Shown: positions 7,770 to 14,456, numbered from the stretch's first letter. The stretch: DNA of 30,617 nt from JAFARZ01 sp035651595 (GCA_035651595.1 DASRFJ010000286.1:1-30617); one strand, 5' to 3'. Made by a program: numbers and translations. Notes: a model not told the origin generated them from the sequence alone.

Positions 7770-8198
7770 ATGAGCACGCAGGGACGGATCGTTGTCGGGG
7801 TCGACGGCTCCGAGGGCTCCAAGCACGCGCTGCGCTGGGCGGCGAAGCAGGCCGGCTACACCGGCGCCACCCTCGAGGTCGTGGCCGCCTGGGATTACCC
7901 CGCCACCTACGGCTGGGTACCGGTTCCGCCGGAGGACTACGCGCTCGCCGACTTCGCGGAGAAGTCGCTGAACGACGCCATCAACGAGGTGTTCGGCGCT
8001 GACGTTCCGGCGAACCTCCAGCGGCGCGTGGTAGAAGGCCACCCGGCCCAGGTCCTGGTGGACGCGTCAAGGGACGCGGAGCTGCTCGTCGTGGGCAGCC
8101 GGGGTTACGGCGGCTTCGCTGATGCCCTGCTCGGCTCCGTCAGCACCTACTGCGTGCACCACGCGCACGGCGCGGTCACCGTCATCCGGCCGAGCTGA
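7770..8198 (+). CDS. Universal stress protein, UspA family
   Basis: This is a single-domain USP of 142 residues. It starts with the typical beta-strand RIVVGVDGSEGSKHALRWA, in which D12 is the conserved ATP-contact aspartate. It ends with the nucleotide-binding signature G109-S-R-G112, nine residues, then G122-S123, so it should bind ATP. Such proteins are cytosolic stress or dormancy factors. The ATG at 7770 follows a purine-rich GAGGGTAGGGG. The last 16 bp including the stop codon are tandemly duplicated. It is divergent from the ECF sigma operon and followed by a hairpin at 8237-8253. Confidence 0.93.
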   Translation: MSTQGRIVVGVDGSEGSKHALRWAAKQAGYTGATLEVVAAWDYPATYGWVPVPPEDYALADFAEKSLNDAINEVFGADVPANLQRRVVEGHPAQVLVDASRDAELLVVGSRGYGGFADALLGSVSTYCVHHAHGAVTVIRPS

Positions 8199-8214
8199 CA
8201 TCCGGCCGAGCTGA
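8183..8214 (+). repeat. Tandem 16-bp duplication over the USP stop codon
   Basis: CATCCGGCCGAGCTGA occurs twice head-to-tail (8183-8198 and 8199-8214). The first copy ends with the USP stop codon and the second is untranslated. The copies are identical, pointing to a recent slippage or duplication event. Because the unit is not a multiple of three and the first copy keeps its stop, the protein is unaffected. Confidence 0.9.
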
Positions 8215-8236
8215 CATTGATTAGCCCTGCTACATG

Positions 8237-8253
8237 ACCGGTTAGTAACCGGT
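8237..8253. terminator. Inverted repeat after USP: terminator or operator
   Basis: ACCGGTT (8237-8243), a 3-nt AGT loop and AACCGGT (8247-8253) form a perfect 7-bp inverted repeat 38 bp after the USP stop. The T-rich run TCTTGTTCCGTTT follows, as in an intrinsic terminator. The 17-bp palindrome also lies 40 bp upstream of the reductase gene, so it could equally be an operator. A second reading is a direct repeat of ACCGGTT with 11-bp spacing. Confidence 0.45.
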
Positions 8254-8292
8254 TCTTGTTCCGTTTCCCGGCGTGCCGTCACGATTAGTGAC

Positions 8293-8952
8293 ATGAGAAT
8301 CGGAACATTGGGTGCGGGCATGATGACCGAGGCGCTGGCCGGGCAGTGGGTCCGCGCCGGACATGACGTACTGGTGGGCGGGCGGTCACCGGACAAGGCC
8401 ACCGACCTGGCGAAGCGGATCGGCGCGCGGGCCGGCACGCTGGGCGAGGCGGCGCGGTTCGGTGACGCCCTCCTGCTGGCGGTCAAGCGCCAGGGGCTGG
8501 CCGGCACGCTGACCATCGCGGGCGGGCCGGTCGGTGCCCTGGCGGGCAAGACGATCATCGACTGCGGCAACGCGGTGGATACCAGCGATTTCTCCCTGAT
8601 CACCTGGGAGGGCAAGTCGCTGGCCGAGCAGGCGGCGTACCTCGCGCCAGGCGCTCATGTGGTGAAGGCGTTCAACCTGTGCCACGCCAAGGTCTGGGAG
8701 ATGACCCCGCCGGAGTTCGGCGGGCGTCCGCTGGCAGTACCGTTCGCGGGCGACGAACCGGGCAAGCGCACGGCGAGCGAGCTGATCGCGGATCTGGGCT
8801 GCGAACCGCTGGATGCCGGCGACCTCACCCAGGCACGTCACCTGGAGGCGATGGCGATCGTCGTGGTTCGGCTGCTGTTCGGCGGATACGATCCGGTCTC
8901 GGCCTTCGCCTGGGTCGGCGCGGGCCGGACCGGCGCGCCGTTGCGTCCCTAG
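8293..8952 (+). CDS. NADP/F420-dependent oxidoreductase-fold protein
   Basis: This protein of 219 residues has an N-terminal Rossmann fold. The dinucleotide motif IGTLGAGMMTEALAG is at about 3-17, and GGRSPDK around 29-35 is a typical NADPH-phosphate-binding segment. The pattern through IIDCGNAVD and HVVKAFN matches the F420-dependent NADP reductase family (PF03807). These enzymes move hydride between NADPH and F420H2 or reduce other substrates; the acceptor cannot be told here. The ATG at 8293 has no Shine-Dalgarno sequence, so a leaderless transcript is possible. It converges on the nitrile hydratase alpha gene, with 22 bp between the stop codons made of TAGCTAG repeats. Confidence 0.82.
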   Translation: MRIGTLGAGMMTEALAGQWVRAGHDVLVGGRSPDKATDLAKRIGARAGTLGEAARFGDALLLAVKRQGLAGTLTIAGGPVGALAGKTIIDCGNAVDTSDFSLITWEGKSLAEQAAYLAPGAHVVKAFNLCHAKVWEMTPPEFGGRPLAVPFAGDEPGKRTASELIADLGCEPLDAGDLTQARHLEAMAIVVVRLLFGGYDPVSAFAWVGAGRTGAPLRP

Positions 8953-8982
8953 CTAGTCCTTAGCTAGGTCTTAGCTAGACCA
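8950..8982. repeat. Three 11-bp TAGCTAG repeats forming a two-way stop element
   Basis: TAGCTAG begins at 8950, 8961 and 8972, an exact 11-bp period with variable 4-bp spacers (TCCT, GTCT, ACCA). TAGCTAG carries a TAG on both strands. The first copy supplies the stop of the reductase (8950-8952) and the third supplies the stop of the nitrile hydratase alpha gene (8977-8975 on the minus strand). The repeats therefore fill the whole convergent gap. Confidence 0.85.
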
Positions 8983-9556
8983 GCGCGGTCCCGACCAGCC
9001 CGTTGAGCGTCACCAGGCCGGCGAGCTCGTCGGGACCCATGCCGTCCGTCCCGGCGGGGCGGGCCGGGAGCACCATGTACCGGGCCTCGGACGTGGAGTC
9101 CCACACCGAGATCGACACGTCATCATCGAGCGTGACACCGAACTCGGCGAGCACCGCGCGCGGCTCCCGGACGGTACGGGACCGGTACGCGAAGCTCTTG
9201 TACCAGCCGGGAGAGGGCCCGAGCAGCGAGACCGGGTAGCAGGAGCACAGCGTGCACACGATCACGTTGTGCTCGGTGGCGGAGTTCGGCACCACCCGCA
9301 GCTGGTACGCCATCCAGTCGAAGCCCAGCTCCGCGCCCGCGGCGTTGCCGTCGGACAGCAGCAGCGCGCGGTACTCCGGGTCGGTCCACGCCCGTGCGAC
9401 CATCCGCGCCCCGTTCACCGGCCTGCCCTGGTACATGGTGGCGATGAACTCGTCGATCTCCGCGTCGCTGGTCAGGCCCGCCTCGATCAGCCGCTGCTCC
9501 AGCCGCCTTGCCCGCTCCGCGACCGCGCCGGAGGCGTGGTCGTCATGGTCGCTCAA
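8975..9556 (-). CDS. Co-type nitrile hydratase alpha subunit (or thiocyanate hydrolase gamma-like)
   Basis: The metal-binding claw V-C101-T-L-C104-S-C106-Y is present. Thr and Tyr in it indicate the non-corrin cobalt type; iron enzymes have CSLCSC. The two later cysteines are normally oxidised to sulfinate and sulfenate. Other family blocks are MNGARMVARAW-like NGARMVARAWTDPEYR, GWYKSFAYRSR, VREPRAVL and ARYMVLPARPAGTDG. At 193 residues it has the normal alpha length. Nitrile hydratases turn nitriles into amides; thiocyanate hydrolase gamma is the same fold. The TTG at 9556 is chosen because GGGAGAG lies about 5 bp upstream; an in-frame TTG at 9577 is an alternative. It overlaps the beta C-terminal gene by 14 bp. 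No activator or metallochaperone gene is seen nearby. Confidence 0.9.
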   Translation of the reverse strand: MSDHDDHASGAVAERARRLEQRLIEAGLTSDAEIDEFIATMYQGRPVNGARMVARAWTDPEYRALLLSDGNAAGAELGFDWMAYQLRVVPNSATEHNVIVCTLCSCYPVSLLGPSPGWYKSFAYRSRTVREPRAVLAEFGVTLDDDVSISVWDSTSEARYMVLPARPAGTDGMGPDELAGLVTLNGLVGTALV

Positions 9557-9803
9557 GGTAGCTCTCCCATAGGTCAATGGTCACCCAGTGATCGCCGCTC
9601 CCCCACAGCTCGGCCGCCGGGAACCGCACCGCGTAGCAGGTCTCCGGCCGCCGTACCCCGCGGACGTTGTCGTCCGGCAGCGGCCATTCGGCGAGCACCG
9701 CGATGACCTCGCCCACGTGGCCGCGGGCGTACCGCGGCACCCTGGTGTGGTGGTCCGGGTCGCCCAGCCGGGCCCGTACCTTCGCGCCGACCGGGTAACT
9801 CAC
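9543..9803 (-). CDS. Nitrile hydratase beta, C-terminal SH3-like half as its own gene
   Basis: This 86-residue protein corresponds to the C-terminal SH3-like domain of nitrile hydratase beta. Visible blocks are YPVGAKVRARLGDPDHHTR, VPRYARGHVGEV and YAVRFPAAELWG, ending WVTIDLWESYLER. It starts with GTG at 9803, which overlaps the TGA of the upstream half by 4 nt (GTGA), so the two halves are separate but coupled cistrons and not a sequencing frameshift. The same arrangement occurs in thiocyanate hydrolase (scnB and scnA) and, as I recall, in the toyocamycin nitrile hydratase ToyJ/K/L. A longer upstream frame exists but lacks homology before this GTG. Confidence 0.85.
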   Translation of the reverse strand: MSYPVGAKVRARLGDPDHHTRVPRYARGHVGEVIAVLAEWPLPDDNVRGVRRPETCYAVRFPAAELWGSGDHWVTIDLWESYLERP

Positions 9804-10066
9804 GGGAGCAGCCCCTGCTCCGCGAGGAGCAGTTCCACCGCGCCGAGCCAGCGCTCGTAATAGGAGGCCGCCAGGTACTCGGCCGGCGGCAGCCGTTCGA
9901 TGGCGTCGCGCAGCTGGTCGCCGTTGAACAGTCCGCGCTGCTGGAGCACCTTGCACAACGCGTAGACCCGCGCCTCCCAGTCGGCGTGGAACGGCGGCGT
10001 CCCGTCGTCGGTGACCGGCACCGGCCCGAACCCCGTCTGACCGCCCATGTCATGCACCCGGCTCAT
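9800..10066 (-). CDS. Nitrile hydratase beta, N-terminal helical half as its own gene
   Basis: This 88-residue protein begins MSRVHDMGGQTGFGPV, the hallmark start of nitrile hydratase beta subunits. The helical domain follows: FHADWEARVYALCKVL, then PPAEYLAASYYERWLGAVELLL. It ends with TGA at 9802-9800 exactly where a full-length beta would enter its linker. The downstream cistron starts within that stop. It is the first gene of a three-gene operon (beta-N, beta-C, alpha), an order matching what I recall for thiocyanate hydrolase. The ATG at 10066 is fixed by homology; no strong ribosome site is visible. Confidence 0.85.
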   Translation of the reverse strand: MSRVHDMGGQTGFGPVPVTDDGTPPFHADWEARVYALCKVLQQRGLFNGDQLRDAIERLPPAEYLAASYYERWLGAVELLLAEQGLLP

Positions 10067-10115
10067 ACGCCCAGTCTCGCACAGCGCCCCGCCGCCGCCC
10101 CGCCTCGCGCGCCGG

Positions 10116-10257
10116 AGGGGGTTTCGGGGGCCACACACCCCCCTGCTATCGCCGGCACCAGGGGGCTCCGGGGGCCACGTACCCCGCTGTAGGGGGTTTC
10201 GGGGGCCACGCTCCCCCTGCGGGCCTGCGGGCCCGCGGGGGTGCGGGCCCGCGGGGG
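10116..10257. repeat. G-rich intergenic repeats upstream of the nitrile hydratase operon
   Basis: This noncoding stretch holds three copies of a unit AGGGGG-tttc/ctcc-GGGGGCCAC followed by a C-run, starting at 10116, 10160 and 10191. Each can fold as a G5/C4-6 hairpin. A 16-bp tandem repeat then follows, TGCGGGCCCGCGGGGG at 10226-10241 and 10242-10257, with the palindrome GCGGGCCCGC inside each copy. The closely spaced G5 runs could form G-quadruplexes on the plus strand. The block lies between the beta-N start and the end of the DUF1707 gene, so it may insulate the two minus-strand units or act as a terminator for DUF1707. Confidence 0.75.
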
Positions 10258-10264
10258 TGGGCGG

Positions 10265-10705
10265 CTAGATGCGGCTGGCGTTGCGGCGGGCGAACGAGCG
10301 CACGCAGACCAGGCAGACGATGGCGAGCGGCACCAGGCCGCCGAACGCCGCGTGGTGGCCGTGGCCGTAGCCGCTGGCGAGCGCCGCGATGGCGATGAAC
10401 AGCCCGATGGGGAGGGCGACCAGCAGCCGGCCGAGTCTGGCACTGCTACGCCGCGCCGGCGGCGCGGACCGCGTCGGCTGCTCGGCGTCCTTGGCGGGAG
10501 TGCCGCCGGGGGGCAGATCGGTGAACAGGCCGCGCAGGTCGCGGGCCGTCTTGGCGCTGAGCGCGCGGCCGGAGCGCTCGTCGAACTCGTCCAGGGTGAG
10601 CCGGCCGGCCTGGAAGTGCTCGCTGAGCTCGGAAACCGCCCGGTCCCGGTCGGCGTCCGACACCCGCAGGTCCGCCGCCGGGTAGCTGGCAGGTCGTGTG
10701 TCCAT
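10265..10705 (-). CDS. DUF1707 domain membrane protein
   Basis: This is a 146-residue protein. The N-terminal DUF1707 domain at about 12-65 (DLRVSDADRDRAVSELSEHFQAG, LTLDEFDERSGRALSAKT, DLRGLFTDLP) is a short helical module very common in actinomycetes and of unknown role. A Pro/Arg/Ser linker precedes two transmembrane helices at about 93-112 and 120-137, and the C-terminus is basic. The ATG at 10705 begins the usual motif; a longer frame to 10759 adds non-conserved residues. Functions proposed for this family elsewhere are loose (envelope or cell-wall regulation), so none is assigned. Confidence 0.8.
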   Translation of the reverse strand: MDTRPASYPAADLRVSDADRDRAVSELSEHFQAGRLTLDEFDERSGRALSAKTARDLRGLFTDLPPGGTPAKDAEQPTRSAPPARRSSARLGRLLVALPIGLFIAIAALASGYGHGHHAAFGGLVPLAIVCLVCVRSFARRNASRI

Positions 10706-10785
10706 GCCTTTCACGGTAGGCCGTGTCCGGGCGCGCCGCGTCAGCCTGAAGGTGGACACCGGGTGGACTGGTAGGTTACTCCGTT

Positions 10786-11433
10786 GTGGAGAGCGTAGTT
10801 CTGCTGGACGAGAGCGGTCTGGCCGCGGGCGTGGCGGACAAGGCCGAGGTGCACCACGGCCACACGCCGCTGCATCTGGCGTTCTCCTGCTATGTGTTCA
10901 ACCCGGCCGGAGAGTTCCTGCTGACCAGGCGTGCCGACGCCAAGCGGGTGTTTCCCGGGGTGTGGACGAACAGCTGCTGCGGGCATCCGGCGCCGGGCGA
11001 GGCCATCCCGGACGCGGTGCGGCGGCGGCTGGCGCAGGAGCTGGGGATAACGGTGCCGTCGGTGACCCTGATTCTCCCCAGGTTCCGGTACCGGGCCGAG
11101 TTGGACGGGATTGTGGAAAACGAGATGTGCCCGGTATACCTGGCCGCCTGGGATGGCCCGCTGAGCGTCGATCCGGCCGAGGTCGCGGACGTCAAATGGG
11201 TGGACTGGGCCGAGTTCGGCCAGCGGGTCCGGGCTGGTCAGCAACCGATTTCGCCGTGGTGCGCGCTTCAGCTCACGGAGCTGGACCGGCTCGGCGGCCG
11301 GCCGCTCGACTGGCCCGCCGCCGAGCCCGCGGAGCTGCCGCCTGCCGCGCGGATGTTATTCACACTCTCCCGCAGGCTTTCCACAGGCTTGTCCACATGT
11401 CCACATACCGGGGTGGACAAGCGTTGCGGATAA
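10786..11433 (+). CDS. idi: Isopentenyl-diphosphate delta-isomerase, type I
   Basis: This Nudix-fold enzyme interconverts IPP and DMAPP in isoprenoid synthesis. Catalytic C65 is in NSCCGHP (62-68), the catalytic glutamate E113 is in ENEMCPVY (111-118), and W158 is in ISPWC. The Nudix-like block GEAIPDAVRRRLAQELGI is at 71-88. The enzyme is cytosolic and metal-dependent. The GTG at 10786 has no ribosome site, but TAGGTT at 10771-10776 could be a -10 giving a leaderless mRNA. The last 25 codons, after residue 190, have no clear homology and overlap the tetR gene for 78 bp. That overlap is exactly the DnaA-box-like cluster. Confidence 0.95.
   Translation: MESVVLLDESGLAAGVADKAEVHHGHTPLHLAFSCYVFNPAGEFLLTRRADAKRVFPGVWTNSCCGHPAPGEAIPDAVRRRLAQELGITVPSVTLILPRFRYRAELDGIVENEMCPVYLAAWDGPLSVDPAEVADVKWVDWAEFGQRVRAGQQPISPWCALQLTELDRLGGRPLDWPAAEPAELPPAARMLFTLSRRLSTGLSTCPHTGVDKRCG
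11356..11433. other. Cluster of DnaA-box-like nonamers
   Basis: Six nonamers near the DnaA box (TTATCCACA in E. coli, TTGTCCACA in Streptomyces) lie in 78 bp. Plus strand: TTATTCACA (11356-11364), CTTTCCACA (11377-11385), a perfect TTGTCCACA (11389-11397) and ATGTCCACA (11397-11405). Minus strand: TTGTCCACC (11420-11412) and TTATCCGCA (11433-11425). GCTTGTCCAC (11387-11396) and GTGGACAAGC (11413-11422) also form a perfect 10-bp inverted repeat with a 16-nt loop. The cluster fills the convergent idi/tetR overlap. There is no dnaA or dnaN here, so it is not the usual oriC setting. A DnaA-binding or titration site, or a terminator hairpin, are the candidate roles. Confidence 0.6.
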
Positions 11434-12024
11434 GCCGGCCGGCTGGCGGGGTGCCAGCCCCCGGGCGAGGAGCTCCAGTACGTCGTCGAGAACGTCCGCG
11501 GGCACCTGGCCGCCCGCGGTCCAGTCCGCCCAGCGCATGCCGACGAAGTTGCCGATGCCGGTGTACGCGTAGGCGATGACCTCCGGGTCATACCGGGGAT
11601 CGACGTCACCGGCCAGCTGGGCGGCGCGCACGCCGCGGGCGTACCCGCGGGCGAGGTGCTCGTAGTACTCACGGAACAGGCCCGGGGCGATGAACTCGGA
11701 CTCGCGCACGATCCGGTCGATCCACGGCCGCTTGGACACCATCTCGAAGTACACCCGGAAGCACTCGCGCTCCCGGGTGCGCTGGCTCCCGTCGGAGGTC
11801 TCCAGCGCGTTTCTCATCGCGGTCCGCAGGTCGGCGTTGATCGCGCGGACGACCGCGGCGAAGATCTCGGCCTTCGAGCCGTAGTGCGCGTAGAAGCTGC
11901 CGGTGGCGATGCCCGCCCGGGCACAGATGCCGGCCACCGTCGTCTTGCGGTAGCTCTGCTCGCCGAACAGTTCCTCGGCGGCCGCCAGCAAGCGCTGCGC
12001 TGGCGGCCGTTCGTCAGAGGTCAT
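11356..12024 (-). CDS. TetR-family regulator at the end of the ABC operon
   Basis: This is a 222-residue TetR protein. Its N-terminal helix-turn-helix at about 28-55 (TTVAGICARAGIATGSFYAHYGSKAEIF) is classical. The ligand-binding half includes IDRIVRESEFIAPGLFREYYEHLARGY and a helix around EVIAYAYTGIGNFVGMRWADW. It starts 7 nt after the substrate-binding protein gene stops, so it is most likely the last gene of the transporter operon. Its likely target is the half-site array at 16881-16907 in front of that operon and the divergent CoA operon. The ligand may be an acyl-CoA, as for many TetR proteins in such settings (inference). The last 25 residues overlap idi antisense and are not conserved in type. 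Confidence 0.88.
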   Translation of the reverse strand: MTSDERPPAQRLLAAAEELFGEQSYRKTTVAGICARAGIATGSFYAHYGSKAEIFAAVVRAINADLRTAMRNALETSDGSQRTRERECFRVYFEMVSKRPWIDRIVRESEFIAPGLFREYYEHLARGYARGVRAAQLAGDVDPRYDPEVIAYAYTGIGNFVGMRWADWTAGGQVPADVLDDVLELLARGLAPRQPAGLSATLVHPGMWTCGQACGKPAGECE

Positions 12025-12031
12025 GTGCGTG

Positions 12032-13414
12032 TCACGGAGAAGGGATTCCGCTCGCCGGCGCCTGCTGCTGCGTGCCGGTATACGAGGTGATCGCTCCCGT
12101 GGCCGTGGTGTCCGTGGTCAGCGCGGATCCTTCCTCGGTCAGTGCGCCATTGGTAATCATCCCCATATAGGTGCCGGTGATACCAAAGTGGCTGGTCGAG
12201 GAGTAATCATACGGGGCCACCGCAGGACCCTGCGGTAGGCCGGCCTCGATCGCGGCGACGAGGCTGGCCCTGGTCGGGTTGCGGCCGGCCTTGAACATCG
12301 CCTGGACGAAGGTGTACGCGACCGCCTCACCGTAGAGCACGTTGCCGTCGAACGGGGCCTTCGCGTCGTAGGTGTCGTGCACCTTCTTGAACAGCGAGAT
12401 CCAGCCGTTGGCGGTGTCGCCGGTGGACGGCAGGTATCCGTCGGTGATGATGCCGTTGATCAGCTGGTTGCCGTTGACGGTCGCGCCGCCCTGCTTGGCG
12501 AAGGCCTCAACGAGCCCGGACAGGGTGATCGGGTCCGAGCCGACATTGCTGACCACCAGCTGCGGCGCGTAGCTGATCTTCAGGCTGGTCAGCTTCAGCA
12601 GCGCGGTGAACGCCGGGATCGAGAACGACACGACGACCTGGGCGCCGGCCGCGCGCAGCGCGGCGACCTGCGGGGCCACGTTGACGTTGGTGGTGACGTA
12701 GCTTTCCCTGGCGGCGACCATCGACTTCGGGATCTCGTAGTCCAGGCCCTTGACGCCGTCCAGCCCGAACTCGTCGTTCTGGTAGAAGTAGCCGACCTTC
12801 TTGCCCTTGAAGTGCTGCGCCACGTACTGACCGAGGATCTTGCCCTCGCGGATGTAGTCCAGCTGCCAGCCGAACGTGTACGGGCTGGTGGACGGCGCGT
12901 TCCAGCAGTCGCAGCCGGACGCGACGAATACGTCTGGGATCTTCTCGGAGTTGAGGAAGTTGACCACGGCCAGGTGGGTGGGCGTGCCGAGCCCGTCGAA
13001 CAGCGCGTAGACGCTGTCCTGGAGCACGAGCTGGCGCACCACCGACGCGGTCTGCGTCGGGTTGTATCCGTCATCCAGGTACTTGTAGACGATCTTCCGG
13101 CCGAAGACGCCGCCGTTCGCGTTGACGTACTGGAAGTACGCGTTGGAGGCGGGGGCGATCTCGCTATAGCCGGGCGCGGCCGGACCGGTGAGCGGCTGGT
13201 GGCTGCCGACGGTGATCGTGGTCGCCGTGATGCCCGGCGCGGACGCGGTCAGCGCGGAGTTGCCCGAGCCGCTGCTGCTGGCGCTGCCGCTGCCCGGGCT
13301 CGAACCGGAGCTGGACGAGCAGGCGGCCGCGGTCAGTGCAGCGGTGGCCAAGGCGACGGCGGCGAGCGCCCGGCGTCTGGCGGTGCGTGTTATCAGCGGT
13401 CTAGGTGCGTTCAC
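12032..13414 (-). CDS. ABC transporter substrate-binding lipoprotein, LivK-like
   Basis: This is a type I periplasmic-binding-fold protein of 460 residues. The signal peptide (RTARRRALAAVALATAAL) ends in a lipobox-like AAAC at about residue 32, followed by a Ser/Gly linker, so it is a membrane-tethered lipoprotein. The binding domain starts with ITVGSHQPLTGPAAPGYSEI at about 67-86 and contains the Leu/Ile/Val-family block GGVFGRKIVYKYLDDGYNPTQ-like at about 101-121. The substrate may be an amino acid, but this family also takes up aromatic and aliphatic carboxylates and amides. The neighbouring CoA genes favour a carboxylate. The GTG start at 13414 lies inside the livM end (14-bp overlap). 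Confidence 0.9.
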   Translation of the reverse strand: MNAPRPLITRTARRRALAAVALATAALTAAACSSSSGSSPGSGSASSSGSGNSALTASAPGITATTITVGSHQPLTGPAAPGYSEIAPASNAYFQYVNANGGVFGRKIVYKYLDDGYNPTQTASVVRQLVLQDSVYALFDGLGTPTHLAVVNFLNSEKIPDVFVASGCDCWNAPSTSPYTFGWQLDYIREGKILGQYVAQHFKGKKVGYFYQNDEFGLDGVKGLDYEIPKSMVAARESYVTTNVNVAPQVAALRAAGAQVVVSFSIPAFTALLKLTSLKISYAPQLVVSNVGSDPITLSGLVEAFAKQGGATVNGNQLINGIITDGYLPSTGDTANGWISLFKKVHDTYDAKAPFDGNVLYGEAVAYTFVQAMFKAGRNPTRASLVAAIEAGLPQGPAVAPYDYSSTSHFGITGTYMGMITNGALTEEGSALTTDTTATGAITSYTGTQQQAPASGIPSP

Positions 13415-14456
13415 TGGTGTCTCTCTCTTTCAATGGTGGATGCCTCCCCCAGACCCCCTCGCTCTTCAGTGGTACGAGGCCGAAGCCGAGCAGCCTGCTG
13501 AGGGCGCCCTGGAGGCCTTGCGGGAAGGCGAGCATGATGAGGATGAGGATCAGGCCGTACGCGGCGATCGGGATGTTCGCGCTGGTCGTGGACGACAGCC
13601 CGTGGCTGTTTGCCAGGTTGGTGATGTAGGGCTGCACCAGCACGATCACCAGCGCGCCCCAGATCGCGCCGGGCAGCGTGCCGAGTCCGCCGATCACCGC
13701 GGCGGTGAGCAGCGTGATCGACAACGTGAGCGTGAACGCGCCGGGCGCCACCAGCGCGGTGATGACGGCGAGCAGCGAGCCGGCCAGGCCGGCGCAGGCG
13801 GCGCTGACCACGAACGCCAGTACCCTGGCCCTGGCCACGTCGATCCCGGCGACCGCGGCGGCTACCTCGTCGTCGCGCACCGCGCGCCAGTTCCGGCCGA
13901 TCCGGCTGCGGCTCAGGCTGGCCAGCAGCGTGAGCGTGACCAGCCCGGTCGCCGTCGCCACCCAGGCCTGCCAGCGCGTCTGCGGAAAGTTCGCGCCGAG
14001 GAAGCCGGGCGCGGTGAACGCGACGGTCAGCCCTTGATCGCCGCCGAACGTGCCCGGGTACGCGTCGGCGATAGACGGCAGAGCGACGCCGAGCATGAGC
14101 GTCGCGCCGGCCAGGTACGGCCCGCTCAGCCGAGCGGCGGCGACGCCGACCACCGCGCCCGCAAGGGCGGTGATCGCCGCCGAGAGCAGCAGCACGACGT
14201 AGTAGGGCCAGCCGAGATGGAGCAGCAGCAGCGCCGTGGCGTACGCGCCGATCGCCATGAACGCCCCGTGGCCGAGAGAGATCTGGCCGGACAGGCCGGT
14301 CAGCACCGTCAGGCCGGCCACCGCGGTGGTGTAGGTGGCGATCTCGGCGATCTGGTAGTCGCGGAACGCGTTTAGCTTGATCGACAAGAACACGGCGATC
14401 ACCGCGACGATCACGATGCCGGCCAGGACCCGTCTCATCTCGCCTCCCCTCGTCAT
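13401..14456 (-). CDS. ABC transporter permease, LivM-like
   Basis: This integral membrane permease of 351 residues has about 8-10 hydrophobic segments. The LivM-type signature GLSGQISLGHGAFMAIGAYATALL is at about 53-76, and the EAA-like cytoplasmic loop is around NWRAVRDDEVAAAVAGIDVARARVLAF. It pairs with the LivH-like permease; its ATG overlaps the livH stop by 4 nt (ATGA). A short hydrophilic tail ends in KERDTSERT. Confidence 0.92.
   Translation of the reverse strand: MTRGGEMRRVLAGIVIVAVIAVFLSIKLNAFRDYQIAEIATYTTAVAGLTVLTGLSGQISLGHGAFMAIGAYATALLLLHLGWPYYVVLLLSAAITALAGAVVGVAAARLSGPYLAGATLMLGVALPSIADAYPGTFGGDQGLTVAFTAPGFLGANFPQTRWQAWVATATGLVTLTLLASLSRSRIGRNWRAVRDDEVAAAVAGIDVARARVLAFVVSAACAGLAGSLLAVITALVAPGAFTLTLSITLLTAAVIGGLGTLPGAIWGALVIVLVQPYITNLANSHGLSSTTSANIPIAAYGLILILIMLAFPQGLQGALSRLLGFGLVPLKSEGVWGRHPPLKERDTSERT

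Noticed and set aside
8950..8982. An attachment site or transposon end
   Set aside because: The repeats are only 7-bp cores at an 11-bp period with no integrase, transposase or flanking duplication.
9003..9239. Small plus-strand frame opposite the nitrile hydratase alpha gene
   Set aside because: Antisense shadow without ribosome site or homology.
9543..9956. A longer version of the beta C-terminal gene starting at 9956
   Set aside because: The first 51 codons are the out-of-frame shadow of the beta N-terminal gene; homology begins at the GTG at 9803.
10116..10257. A CRISPR array
   Set aside because: The units are G-rich, unequally spaced (44 and 31 bp) and have no distinct spacers; no cas gene is nearby.
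11356..11433. A chromosomal replication origin
   Set aside because: DnaA-box-like sites are present, but there is no dnaA, dnaN, gyrB, recF or rpmH and no long AT-rich unwinding region.
12377..13501. A 374-codon plus frame opposite the LivK-like gene
   Set aside because: Antisense of a lipoprotein gene with clear lipobox and binding fold.
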